A DNA stretch of 64,000 bases, taken from contig NZ_AP029028.1 in assembly GCF_037076565.1 (NCBI RefSeq), forward strand, positions 682,001-746,000, written 5' to 3'. The position numbers and the translations under genes are program-made. Shown in pieces: positions 20,993 through 29,556 of the stretch (position 1 is the first letter of the stretch; each line of letters opens with the position of its first letter). Source of the stretch: Herbaspirillum sp. DW155. Lineage in GTDB: Bacteria > Pseudomonadota > Gammaproteobacteria > Burkholderiales > Burkholderiaceae_D. The notes beneath the pieces were generated by a model that was not told where the DNA came from, searched no databases, and saw nothing but the letters and a program-made list of their open reading frames with translations.

Positions 20993-21976
20993 TCAGGCGA
21001 TCTTTTCCGGCGCCCAGATCGCCACATCAGCGGTATCGACCTTCCTGGGCAGCAGGCCGGCGGCGAAGAAGGTGTCGGCGATGCGTTGCTGCTCGCCCAG
21101 CGCCTCCCGCCTGACGGCACGCACCTCGTAGCTGCGGCGGCTGTTGGCCAGTTCGATGGTGTCCGCGTCCAGCCCCCAGAGCGGGGCCAGGAAGGTGGCG
21201 GCTTCGCGGGGATGCTGTTTTACCCACAGGCCAGTCTTCTTCAGTTCATCGAAGACCACGCGCAAGACCTCGGGGTTGGCCTGCGCGAAGCTGGCCGAGG
21301 CAAGGTAGTAGCGCTGGTAATCGGCCGCGCCCTGTCCGTCCGACAGGATGCGCACCTGGGATTGCCGCTGCACACCCGCCAGGAAGGGATCCCAGGTCAC
21401 CCAGGCATCGACGCTGCCCCGCTCGAAGGCGGCGCGACCATCGGCGGGAGACAGGTAGGCGGCATCGACATCGCTGAACTTCAGCCCGGCCTTTTCCAGC
21501 GTGGCAATGAGCAGGTAGTGCACGCCGGCCGCCTTGGTCACGGCGATCTTGCGGCCCTTGAGGTCAGCAGGTTTGCGCAGCGGCGAATCGGCCCGCACCA
21601 CGATGGCTTGCGCGGCCGGCGAGGGCGACTCCTGTGCCACGTAGGCCAGCCTGGCACCGGCCGCCTGGGCGAACACCGGCACGGTGTCGGCCACGTCAGC
21701 GCTGAGGTCGACGCCACCGACGTTGAGCGCTTCCAGCAGCGGCAGCCCGCTGGCGAATTCGTGCCAGCTGATTTTTGCGCCGGTGGGGGCGAGCAGCTTT
21801 TCCAGCGTTGCGTTGGCCTTGAGGATGGTCAGCAGGGTGGACGATTTCTGATAGCCGATGCGGATGGCCTTGCTGCCTTGCGCCAGTGCGCAGGCCGGCG
21901 CCAGTGCGGCGAGGCCGAGTGCGGCGCTGGCCTGCAGCAGGCGGCGGCGGGTAAGGTCGGTGCAGTGCGTGGACAT
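20993..21976 (-). CDS. Aliphatic sulfonate-type ABC transporter substrate-binding protein
   Basis: A 327-residue periplasmic binding protein of the SsuA/TauA family. A Tat-like signal (TRRRLLQASAALG) ends around residue 32; the mature part starts with IRIGYQKSSTL, the family's first strand, and contains GVDLSADVADTVP and GRKIAVTKAAGVHYLL ligand-binding loops. It likely delivers alkanesulfonates or a related sulfur compound to the permease encoded just upstream in the operon. The operon holds a second SBP and no ATPase gene. Confidence 0.87.
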   Translation of the reverse strand: MSTHCTDLTRRRLLQASAALGLAALAPACALAQGSKAIRIGYQKSSTLLTILKANATLEKLLAPTGAKISWHEFASGLPLLEALNVGGVDLSADVADTVPVFAQAAGARLAYVAQESPSPAAQAIVVRADSPLRKPADLKGRKIAVTKAAGVHYLLIATLEKAGLKFSDVDAAYLSPADGRAAFERGSVDAWVTWDPFLAGVQRQSQVRILSDGQGAADYQRYYLASASFAQANPEVLRVVFDELKKTGLWVKQHPREAATFLAPLWGLDADTIELANSRRSYEVRAVRREALGEQQRIADTFFAAGLLPRKVDTADVAIWAPEKIA

Positions 21977-22000
21977 GGATACGCTCAGGAAAATGGATAG

Positions 22001-22918
22001 TCAGGTTTTCTGCTGGCTGGACTGGCGTCGCGCGTCGCGCCAGCCCAGGCTCTTCTGCTCGATGGCGCGTAGCAGGCTGTCGCTGAGCTTGCCCAGCAAG
22101 GCCAGGATCAGGATGGCGGCCAATACCAGGTCCGGCCGGCTGCTTTCGCGTCCGTCCGAGAGCAGATAGCCCACGCCCCGGGTCGCGGCGATCAGTTCGG
22201 CTGCCACCAGGAACATCCACGCCAGGCTCAAGCCGCCGCGCAGGCCGGCAAAAAGATAGGGCAGGGATGCCGGCAGCAGGATGTGGCGGATCAGCTCCGA
22301 AGTGCTCAGTCCCGAACTGGTGCCGACTTCGATGAGCTTGTGGTCGATGTCGCGGATGCCTGCTACCAGATTCAGATAGACCGGGAAGAAGGCGCCGATG
22401 GCAATCAAGACCACCTTCGGTGTCTCATCGATGCCCAACCACAGCAGCAAGAGCGGAATCCAGGCCAGGCTGGGGATTGCGCGCAGGGCCTGGAAGCTGG
22501 GTTCCAGCAGGGCTTCGGCGCGGCGGCTGATGCCGACCAGCAGGCCCAGTACCACTGCCAGTGCGCTGCCGATGGTAAAGCCGGCCGCGACCCGCCCCAG
22601 GCTCGCACCGATATGCGACAGCAGTTCACCGCGCATCGCCAGCGACCACAAGGTATGGGCCAGCTCGCTCGGGGGCGGCAGCAGGCGCGCCGGAATCAGG
22701 TCCAGCCGGGCGCCGGCCTCCACCAGCAGCAGCAAGGCCAGCGGCACGATCCAGCCGGTGAAGCGTCCGGGGCGGTAGCCGTCATCATGCGGCCAGCCGC
22801 GGCGGCGCATGGCTTGCCTGGCGTGCCTGGTCTGCCTGGCGGGCGCAGCGGTCGGCTCGCCGGCGCCGGTGGTGGACGCGGCTTGCAGCGTGGCCGGCAG
22901 AGGGATGGGGTCGGACAT
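22001..22918 (-). CDS. ABC transporter permease, SsuC/TauC type
   Basis: A 305-residue inner-membrane permease with a long charged N-terminus (1-55) and about six hydrophobic segments. The BPD_transp_1 domain carries the cytoplasmic EAA loop around residues 190-210 (EVGTSSGLSTSELIRHILLP), which docks an SsuB-like ATPase. That ATPase is not encoded in the window, so it must be supplied elsewhere. The gene begins four bases after the upstream SBP stop. Confidence 0.88.
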   Translation of the reverse strand: MSDPIPLPATLQAASTTGAGEPTAAPARQTRHARQAMRRRGWPHDDGYRPGRFTGWIVPLALLLLVEAGARLDLIPARLLPPPSELAHTLWSLAMRGELLSHIGASLGRVAAGFTIGSALAVVLGLLVGISRRAEALLEPSFQALRAIPSLAWIPLLLLWLGIDETPKVVLIAIGAFFPVYLNLVAGIRDIDHKLIEVGTSSGLSTSELIRHILLPASLPYLFAGLRGGLSLAWMFLVAAELIAATRGVGYLLSDGRESSRPDLVLAAILILALLGKLSDSLLRAIEQKSLGWRDARRQSSQQKT

Positions 22919-22922
22919 GGCC

Positions 22923-23909
22923 TCAGGCCTTCACCACGCCCTGCGCGTAGCTGGGGTCGATCAGCGCATTGATGGTGCGCGGCAGGTCGGTGCCGCTCTT
23001 GACCAGATCCTCTTCCAGCAGGATGGGCGAGGCCGCGCGCAGGGCCTCGATGTGCTCGCGGCCGATCTGCGGCTGCGAGAAATCGTTGCGCTTGAGTTGC
23101 AGGCGGGCTACCGGCGCCGACAGTCTGGACTGTTCCGACAGCAGTGCCACGGTCTCTTCCGGATGCGCAATGATCCAGGTGCGCGCCCGCTCATAGGCGG
23201 CAATCACGCGCCGGACCTGCTCCGGATGGCGCGCCGCAAAGCTGTCGCTGACGTTGAGGAAACCGTAGGTATTGAAGTTGACGTTGCGGTAGATCAGGCG
23301 CGATCCCGCTTCCAGCTCGCTGGCCGCCAGATGCGGATCGAGGCCGGCCCAGGCGGCCACGCGGCCCTGTTCCAGCGCGGCACGGCCATCGGCATGCTGC
23401 AGGTGCACGATCTCGACGTCGCTTTTCTTGAGGCCGTTCTCATGCAGTGCTCGCAGCAGGAAGAGATAGGGATCGGTACCCTTGGTGGCGGCGATCTTCT
23501 TGCCCTTGAGTTCGGTGATCGACTTGACCGGCGAGTCCTTGCCCACCGCCAGCGCCGTCCATTCCGGACGCGAATAGATGTAGACCGCCTTGACCGGATT
23601 GCCATTGGCGCGCGCCAGCAAGGCAGCCAACCCGGCCGTGCTGCCGAAATCCACGCTGTCGCTGTTCAGATATTCGAGCGCACGGTTGCTGCCCTGACTC
23701 AGCACCCATTTGACTTCGGTGCCTTGGGCCTTGAGGTCTTCCTCCAGCCAGCCGAATTTGCGCAGCACCAGGCTGGGTGGCGAGTAATAGGCGTAGTCCA
23801 GGCGGATGGTCTTGGGTGGCTGTTCCGCGCGTGCCAGCAAGGGTGCGTTGCCCAGCATGGTAGCGCCCAGCGCGGCGCCGGCCTGGCGAAGGAAGTCTCT
23901 GCGTTGCAT
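22923..23909 (-). CDS. Second sulfonate-type ABC substrate-binding protein
   Basis: A 328-residue protein of the same SsuA-like family but clearly different from the SBP at 20993. It has a canonical Tat signal, QRRDFLRQ, with cleavage after ARA near residue 28. ATG 23909 after GGGAGAACCCATTC is chosen; the frame extends 30 codons upstream without signal features. It is the first gene of the operon SBP-permease-SBP-small membrane protein. Two SBPs for one permease would broaden the substrate range. Confidence 0.87.
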   Translation of the reverse strand: MQRRDFLRQAGAALGATMLGNAPLLARAEQPPKTIRLDYAYYSPPSLVLRKFGWLEEDLKAQGTEVKWVLSQGSNRALEYLNSDSVDFGSTAGLAALLARANGNPVKAVYIYSRPEWTALAVGKDSPVKSITELKGKKIAATKGTDPYLFLLRALHENGLKKSDVEIVHLQHADGRAALEQGRVAAWAGLDPHLAASELEAGSRLIYRNVNFNTYGFLNVSDSFAARHPEQVRRVIAAYERARTWIIAHPEETVALLSEQSRLSAPVARLQLKRNDFSQPQIGREHIEALRAASPILLEEDLVKSGTDLPRTINALIDPSYAQGVVKA

Positions 23910-24245
23910 GAATGGGTTCTCCCGGTATTGGATCGTCCCGCGCGACCTGGCGTTGCGCAGCCTTCCGCCCCGGTTGCACGGGCGGTAAAGGTGGGACAAA
24001 CCGACACTCTAAGGAGCAAGCGCAGGCAGCAGAACGACTATTTTCGCGCTTGCATATGCGGCCGGCGCATGTGGCTGGCCGCGCGGGAAATCATGCAGTC
24101 TTGCGGAGGAGTGGTGGTGCACTGCTGCAGTTCTCCAGTCCTGCAGTCCTACAGTTGTATAGAGGACTTGCGGGAAGGTGATGCAGACCAACTGAGATGA
24201 GAGACCCGGCGATGGCCGGCAGACCATCGTGCCAGCCCAGCACGC
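23910..24245. other. 336-bp intergenic region upstream of the sulfonate operon
   Basis: It separates the kinase gene from the ABC operon, both on the minus strand, and should hold the ABC promoter. GCAAGCGC (24016-24023) and GCGCTTGC (24046-24053) are perfect inverted 8-mers about 107-144 bp before the operon start, a possible operator. A four-unit 8-bp repeat lies at 24128-24159. I see no clear -35/-10 pair and no gene. Confidence 0.45.
24128..24159. repeat. Four tandem 8-bp repeats
   Basis: CAGTTCTC, CAGTCCTG, CAGTCCTA and CAGTTGTA follow each other without spacing. The shared core is CAGTYSTN-like. It lies in the leader region between the kinase gene and the sulfonate operon and could be a slippage-derived repeat or a binding array. 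Confidence 0.6.
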
Positions 24246-24851
24246 TCAGGGCAGGCACAGCTCGAACAGCGCGCCCCCGTCGGGATGATTGGACAGCCGC
24301 GCTTCCCCCGAGCGGGTGTCCTTGTTGTGGGCGGTGGCAATCGCATTGCACAGGTCCATGCCCAGCCCGGTGGAGGGCTTCTTTTCCTGCGTGCCGATAC
24401 CGGGGCCGTCGTCACGCACGGTGAAGATCAGGCCGCCCGCAGGGTCCTTGTGGCAGCCCAGCGCAATCTGCGTGCGGGCAAAGCGGCTGGCGTTCTGCAA
24501 GGCCGCTTCCAGCGCCAGCGCCACCAGGTGTTCATCGAAGAAACCGATGACCGGCATCTCGGTTTCGTCCACCGACAGCGCGATCTCCGTGCTGCGTGAG
24601 ACGGCGTGTTCGCGCACCAGTGCATCGAGGAAATCCAGTGGCGAGACCGCTTCGACCTGCGCGCGCAGGCCTTGTGAATCGGCCTTGTAGAGGGTCAGGA
24701 AGGCGATCAGTTTTTCCTGCAGGGCCAGACAGGTGACATGGGCCTGCTGGACACGCGGCTCATCGTCGGACAGGCGGCGCAATTCCCCCTCCAGCACGCC
24801 CAGGGAGTTTTTGATGTCATGAATGATGATCGCGGCAAGCTTGGGATCCAT
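24246..24851 (-). CDS. Stand-alone histidine kinase without sensor domain
   Basis: A 201-residue cytoplasmic protein consisting only of a dimerisation/phosphoacceptor segment with His11 (IIIHDIKNSLG) and an HATPase domain: N box ALQNASRFA, G1 RDDGPGIG and G2 STGLGMDLC. It has no membrane helix or input domain. It starts two bases after the response regulator-TPR gene ends, so the pair is co-translated and most likely a cognate system whose signal arrives through a partner protein or the TPR region. Confidence 0.83.
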   Translation of the reverse strand: MDPKLAAIIIHDIKNSLGVLEGELRRLSDDEPRVQQAHVTCLALQEKLIAFLTLYKADSQGLRAQVEAVSPLDFLDALVREHAVSRSTEIALSVDETEMPVIGFFDEHLVALALEAALQNASRFARTQIALGCHKDPAGGLIFTVRDDGPGIGTQEKKPSTGLGMDLCNAIATAHNKDTRSGEARLSNHPDGGALFELCLP

Positions 24852-24853
24852 GG

Positions 24854-26482
24854 TCAGCTCTTCGGGGCTACTTTGCTCAGGGTGTCGCGCAGGAACTTGT
24901 GCATCTTCGCGACTCTATCGTTGCCGGGAATCAGTCGGTCCAGGGTGGCCAGGTAGCGGCGCACGCGCTTGACGTACTCTTCGTTCCAGCCGCGCTGGCT
25001 CATCCACAGCAGGTGCAGCTGGGCTGCGGCCAGCAGCACGCCGGTGTTCTCCGGCATGCTGGTCAGCGCCTCTTCCAGTCGGGCCAGCGACTCGTCGGGC
25101 TTGGCGCTGCGCATCAAGGCATTGGCTTCGGCGATGATGCTCATGCAGTGCTTGACGGCACCGTCGATGAGTTCCTCGGCCAGGTTGGCGCGGCCGGTAT
25201 CGGCCAGCACCTTGCGCGCCAGCATCTGCAGGGTCTTGTTCTCGTGGTCGGACTTGACCGCATCGGCGATCAGCCGGGCGCCTTCCTCGTCCTTGCCCAT
25301 CGAGAAGGCCGCCTTGGCCAGGGCCAGGGTGGCCGTGTCCGAGCTTTCCTTGCCGGCGGCCTGCCGGGCGGTCTCGAAGGCCTGCTGGGCCGAGATGGTG
25401 TCCCCCAGTTGCACGTAGGCCTGGGCTTGCACGGCGGCTTGTGCAGAGACGAAGATGTTGGATTCCTCGTAGCGGCGCGGTGCGCTTTCCAGGAGGCGCA
25501 GCGCGGCGTCAGGGTCGCCGCTGTCGATGTGGACCTGGGCCAGCGAAAGCAGGTCGGTGGGCTGCGCGGTGAGCGAGCCCTTGGTGTGCTTGAGTACCTT
25601 GTCGTAGGCTTCGCGCGCCTGTTCGAGGTGGCCGCTGCGGTAGGCCACGTCGCCCACCAGGCGGCTGCGACGGGCCGAGGGAATGATCTCGGAAGATTTG
25701 GTGAGCGCCTCCAGCGCCCCTTCCTGGTTGCCCTGGGCTTCGTCGATCTGGGCCAGCAGGTCGTAAGCGGCGATGAACTGCTTGTTCTGCGCCAGCACGT
25801 CCTGCACGATCGCGCGCGCATCATCCATCTGACCGGCCACGATGTTGCAGCGGGCCAGACCGATCTTGGCCCACACCAGGTCGTCGCGCATGGACAGGGC
25901 CTGCTTGTAGACCTCGCGCGCCTCGTCGATGCGGCGCTGGTCGATCAGCAGCGTGCCCTTGGTCTTCATGATTTCCACGATCCACTTGGGCGCGGCCTTC
26001 AACACGTTGTCGCATTCGATGATGGCGCCGGCGAAGTCCTTGCGCTTCATCTTCTCGGTCACCGGCAGCATGGCGTGCTGCTTTTCCAGCAGGCGGTCGA
26101 CGCGCTCGGCAATGCGGCTGGCCGTCAGCGGCTTCAACATGTAGGCATCCGGCTGGAACTCGGCCGCGCTGGCCACCAGGTTGTAGCCGCTCTCGGCCGT
26201 CACCATGATGAACATGCAGGTGGGCGAGAGCATGTTCTGGGTGCGGAAGAACTCCAGCAACTGCTGGCCGTTGCTTTCCTTGTTGAGGTTGTAGTCGCAG
26301 ATGATCAGATCATAGTTGCCAGATTGCACGAAGCGGATGGCTTCATCGGGCGTGGCAGCCTGGTCGACCTTGGTCACGCCAAGTTGCCCGAGGTGCATGC
26401 GAATGTTCTGGCGCATCGTCGGCATGTCGTCGATGACCAGGCAGCGCAGGGCGCTGATATGGCTGAAGGGCACTAAACTCAT
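24854..26482 (-). CDS. Response regulator with C-terminal TPR repeats
   Basis: This 542-residue protein has a receiver domain (about 12-135; acidic pocket around Asp18-Asp19, phosphoacceptor Asp63 in CDYNLN, conserved Lys in MLKPL) fused to a long helical region with repeated TPR-like segments to the C-terminus. There is no DNA-binding domain, so output is probably protein-protein interaction. The family is found in many gamma- and betaproteobacteria, including Pseudomonas. I start at ATG 26482, just before the receiver; the frame continues 91 codons upstream but that part is not domain-like. Confidence 0.82.
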   Translation of the reverse strand: MSLVPFSHISALRCLVIDDMPTMRQNIRMHLGQLGVTKVDQAATPDEAIRFVQSGNYDLIICDYNLNKESNGQQLLEFFRTQNMLSPTCMFIMVTAESGYNLVASAAEFQPDAYMLKPLTASRIAERVDRLLEKQHAMLPVTEKMKRKDFAGAIIECDNVLKAAPKWIVEIMKTKGTLLIDQRRIDEAREVYKQALSMRDDLVWAKIGLARCNIVAGQMDDARAIVQDVLAQNKQFIAAYDLLAQIDEAQGNQEGALEALTKSSEIIPSARRSRLVGDVAYRSGHLEQAREAYDKVLKHTKGSLTAQPTDLLSLAQVHIDSGDPDAALRLLESAPRRYEESNIFVSAQAAVQAQAYVQLGDTISAQQAFETARQAAGKESSDTATLALAKAAFSMGKDEEGARLIADAVKSDHENKTLQMLARKVLADTGRANLAEELIDGAVKHCMSIIAEANALMRSAKPDESLARLEEALTSMPENTGVLLAAAQLHLLWMSQRGWNEEYVKRVRRYLATLDRLIPGNDRVAKMHKFLRDTLSKVAPKS

Positions 26483-26500
26483 GAGAACGGTGTGTAATGC

Positions 26501-26522
26501 GATCTGTAAATTGATCTGTAAA
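26501..26522. repeat. Direct repeat of GATCTGTAAA
   Basis: Two perfect copies of GATCTGTAAA at 26501-26510 and 26513-26522 lie 19 bp upstream of the response regulator-TPR start. A 12-bp repeat distance is close to one helix turn and could be a binding site for a regulator of that operon. Confidence 0.4.
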
Positions 26523-26723
26523 GCAAGCGGTCTGCCGGGCCCCCGGAACGCTTGGGATGATAATAATTTCCGCAATGCAATATCGCGTGAGATGACGACT
26601 ATTGCGCGCCAGATGACCCAAAGCTGACGAATTATTCCTACCAACTCGCGAGTGTGCCGTTTTTTTTCCTTCCATGCATCATTCCTCTGCGTTTTATGAA
26701 GTTTTCGGAAGGACTGGCTCTCG

Positions 26724-26729
26724 TATAAT
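26724..26729 (+). promoter_or_regulatory. Possible second recA promoter -10
   Basis: A consensus TATAAT lies about 200 bp before recA, with TTTTCG 16 bp upstream as a weak -35. It would give a LexA-independent start, but the -35 is poor. Confidence 0.3.
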
Positions 26730-26771
26730 TGGGTTTTTCGCCCACGATGATGCAAGGGCCGACAAAAACGC

Positions 26772-26800
26772 TTGCACGAAGCACTGTTTTTTTATACAGT
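26772..26800 (+). promoter_or_regulatory. recA promoter with LexA (SOS) box
   Basis: CTGTTTTTTTATACAG (26784-26799) is a perfect CTGT-N8-ACAG SOS box. It overlaps a promoter with -35 TTGCAC (26772-26777) and -10 TACAGT (26795-26800), 17 bp apart, so LexA binding would block RNA polymerase. It is 126 bp before the recA start. Confidence 0.88.
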
Positions 26801-26925
26801 ATCGCTCTATCGGGGCGGTCATCCACTGCCGCCGGGCAACACAGCAGCACGCAAGCCATATAGTGCAACATCAGCAAGACCTCCCCTGACACCCCTTCTT
26901 CACGACATTTTGCCGAGAGAGATTT

Positions 26926-27975
26926 ATGGACGACAAAAAAGCTGCGAACAACTCTGAAAAGAGCAAGGCGCTGGCCGCCGCGTTGGCACAGATTGAAAAG
27001 CAGTTTGGCAAGGGCTCGGTGATGCGCATGGAAGACGGCGTCATCGCCGAGGAAATCCAGGCCGTTTCCACCGGCTCCCTGGGGCTGGACATCGCCCTGG
27101 GCATCGGCGGCCTGCCGCGTGGCCGCGTGATCGAGATCTACGGTCCGGAATCCTCGGGCAAGACCACCCTGACCCTGCAATCGATTGCCGAAATGCAGAA
27201 GCTGGGCGGCACCTGCGCCTTCATCGACGCCGAGCACGCGCTGGACGTCACCTATGCCCAGAAGCTGGGCGTGAATCTGAACGACCTGCTGATCTCGCAG
27301 CCCGACACTGGCGAACAGGCCCTGGAAATCTGCGATGCCCTGGTGCGCTCGGGTGCCGTGGACCTGATCGTAGTCGACTCCGTGGCCGCGCTGACCCCCA
27401 AGGCCGAAATCGAAGGCGATATGGGCGACTCCCTGCCCGGCCTGCAAGCCCGCCTGATGTCGCAAGCGCTGCGCAAGCTGACCGGCAGCATCAACCGCAC
27501 CAATACCACCGTCATCTTCATCAACCAGATCCGTATGAAGATCGGCGTCATGTTCGGCAACCCGGAAACCACGACCGGCGGCAACGCGCTGAAGTTCTAT
27601 GCTTCCGTGCGCCTCGACATCCGCCGTACCGGTTCGATCAAGTCGGGTGATGAAGTCATCGGTAGCGAAACCAAGGTCAAGGTCGTCAAGAACAAGGTCG
27701 CGCCCCCGTTCCGCGAAGCGCACTTCGACATCCTGTATGGCGAAGGCACTTCCCGCGAAGGCGAAATCCTGGACCTGGGTTCGGAACACAAGGTGGTCGA
27801 GAAGTCCGGCGCTTGGTACAGCTACAACGGCGAGCGCATCGGCCAGGGCAAGGACAATGCCCGCAACTACCTGAAGGAACATCCGGAACTGGCCCGCGAG
27901 ATCGAGAACAAGGTCCGTGTCGCCCTGGGTGTGCCGGAACTGGCCGGCGGTGAAGCCGAAGCCAAGGCCTCCTGA
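26926..27975 (+). CDS. recA: Recombinase RecA
   Basis: A 349-residue RecA of normal length. It binds single-stranded DNA with ATP, drives strand exchange and stimulates LexA self-cleavage. Walker A is GPESSGKT (73-80), the Walker B region is [10 protein letters not shown], loop L2 carries the expected [10 protein letters not shown] context, and the C-terminus is acidic. The start follows GAGAGATTT. Regulation by LexA is shown by the upstream SOS box; recX follows after an unusually long 451-bp spacer. Confidence 0.98.
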   Translation: MDDKKAANNSEKSKALAAALAQIEKQFGKGSVMRMEDGVIAEEIQAVSTGSLGLDIALGIGGLPRGRVIEIYGPESSGKTTLTLQSIAEMQKLGGTCAFIDAEHALDVTYAQKLGVNLNDLLISQPDTGEQALEICDALVRSGAVDLIVVDSVAALTPKAEIEGDMGDSLPGLQARLMSQALRKLTGSINRTNTTVIFINQIRMKIGVMFGNPETTTGGNALKFYASVRLDIRRTGSIKSGDEVIGSETKVKVVKNKVAPPFREAHFDILYGEGTSREGEILDLGSEHKVVEKSGAWYSYNGERIGQGKDNARNYLKEHPELAREIENKVRVALGVPELAGGEAEAKAS

Positions 27976-28006
27976 GCCTGCGCAGCTGAGTCCGATTCCG
28001 ATTCAA

Positions 28007-28057
28007 GCATCATCGCGGCGGCAGGGTTTGCCTGAGCCTTTGACGTCGCGATGATGC
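28007..28057 (+). repeat. Long hairpin after recA
   Basis: GCATCATCGCG (28007-28017) and CGCGATGATGC (28047-28057) are perfect 11-bp inverted arms around 29 nt, 32 bp after the recA stop. No T run follows, so it may be a processing or pausing structure, or a Rho-assisted end of the recA message, rather than a plain intrinsic terminator. Confidence 0.55.
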
Positions 28058-28158
28058 CTGTTATTCCTGCCTGTGTACGCTGATAGGGTGCATGCGTGGG
28101 ACGTTGTACTTGAGTTGTATTTGTACTGCAGCACCGCATTACTGTTTTATCGTTTCAA

Positions 28159-28325
28159 TGCATCGAAGCATCACTGAATCCAAGCACTACCGGCTCAGTG
28201 AATCAAAGCATCACCGACCTAGTGAGTCAGAGCATCACCGATTCACTGAGTCAGAGCGTCGCTGAATCACAGCGTCGGTGAATCCTGGCTTCATTGCATC
28301 AAACTTCACTGCATCAATGCATCAC
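28159..28325. repeat. Degenerate tandem repeat array, 16- and 24-bp units
   Basis: Nine units start at 28159, 28175, 28199, 28223, 28247, 28263, 28279, 28295 and 28310, with lengths 16, 24, 24, 24, 16, 16, 16, 15 and 16. The consensus is TGAATCAAAGCATCAC; the three 24-bp units add an extra 8 bp. Most begin with TGAATC, TGAGTC or TGCATC. The array sits between recA and recX, is not coding (no frame is maintained) and has no unique spacers, so it is not CRISPR. Confidence 0.85.
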
Positions 28326-28426
28326 GGTGGCCTGGCTTCTCGCGCTGGGTGCTGCAAGGTCATAAGGCGTCAGCCATCATGGTGTCTCATGTTTTTTTCG
28401 TTTCATCGTCCGTGTAGTCGAACGTC

Positions 28427-28891
28427 ATGCCAAGACCGCCGATCAGCCTGAAAGCACGGGCGCTCAAGTATCTCTCTTCACGTGAGCATAGTCGCCAGGA
28501 ACTTGCGCGTAAGCTTGCCCCTTACGCGCAAGAGGGCGATGACATCGATGCGCTCCTGCAATGGCTGGAGCAGTCCCGTTTTCTTTCCCAGGAACGTTTT
28601 TCCGAATCGCTGGTGCATCGCCGCTCGGCGCGCTATGGCAACCAGCGCATCTTCTCCGAACTGCATGGTCACGGCATCGAAGGTGAAGCCATTGCCGAAC
28701 TGAAGGCCGATCTGGCCGCAGGAGAAGGGGAACGCGCCGCCCATGTGCTGCGCCGCAAGTACAGCGCGCCGCCCGAGGACGCAGAAACCCGCGCGAAGCA
28801 GATGCGCTTCTTGCAGCAGCGCGGCTTTTCCCATCGCAGCATCCGCGAAGCCTTCCAGACCGCCTGGGCAGACGAGGACGAGGCTTCCTGA
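28427..28891 (+). CDS. recX: Regulatory protein RecX
   Basis: A 154-residue RecX, the modulator that inhibits RecA filament growth and ATPase. It is basic and fully helical, with the family features [18 protein letters not shown] at the N-terminus, an [20 protein letters not shown] segment and [13 protein letters not shown] near the end. It lies downstream of recA on the same strand but 451 bp away, so it may use its own promoter or depend on readthrough. No strong ribosome binding site precedes the ATG. Confidence 0.92.
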   Translation: MPRPPISLKARALKYLSSREHSRQELARKLAPYAQEGDDIDALLQWLEQSRFLSQERFSESLVHRRSARYGNQRIFSELHGHGIEGEAIAELKADLAAGEGERAAHVLRRKYSAPPEDAETRAKQMRFLQQRGFSHRSIREAFQTAWADEDEAS

Positions 28892-29556
28892 GCCTGGCTG
28901 CAGGCTGCATCTGGCTGTTTGCAGGTGCTTTTCGCGTCCGCCTGTCTTCCGCGACTGCTGCGGCTCCTGTGATTCTTGCGGCTATCGTGGCTATCGTGGC
29001 TATTGTGGTGCCCTGTGATCCCTGCTGCCATGAGCCGGCCTGATCACCGCGCGGCAGCGCTCAATCCGGCCTTTCTTCTACCGCCCCATCCCGAAATAAC
29101 GCCAAAAACGCAACCGTGCGTCTCGTCCGATGGTAATCATCCCGCTTTGCACCGTCCGATAGCGCTACCAGCCAACAGCCCGCGTGGCCTGTGCTAAAAT
29201 TCGGAAGTTTTTGCTGCGGCGCGCAAGCCTGAGGAGATACCGCGTGTTGCCGGTTTGTTAAAACGGCGTAACGGGGATAGGTCCGCGTCTGGAGCAGAAA
29301 TGGATAATGCGGACGCTTCGGCGCAAGCTGGCGCGTTTCGACTATCAGACCAACTAGAGCAGACGGCATGCATATGCCCAATTCGACGAATTCACTCGCA
29401 ACCCGCGCAGCTCACGCCTGCGCCCGACTCCATCCGGCAACGGATGCGCCCCCCGCCTGCGGGTTGCAGTCTGCTTTCTGGTCGGCCGGCTCGATGCCGG
29501 CTACCGAATTTCAATCCGGCAAGTTTCATTCATTCAGTGTCTAAAGGGAAGCTCCC
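28892..29556. other. 665-bp gap between recX and sucC
   Basis: The largest gene-free stretch in the window. It holds a short tandem GGCTATCGT-type triplet around 28980-29007, a possible -10 TAAAAT at 29195-29200 without a clear -35, a small hairpin CATCCG-GCAA-CGGATG (29431-29446) and GCCGGC inverted repeats near 29492-29508. Frames in this region have no ribosome binding site or coding character. A long structured sucC leader or an sRNA is possible, not shown. Confidence 0.4.

Noticed and set aside
28159-28325. CRISPR array between recA and recX
   Set aside because: Units follow one another directly with no unique spacers, and no cas genes are present.
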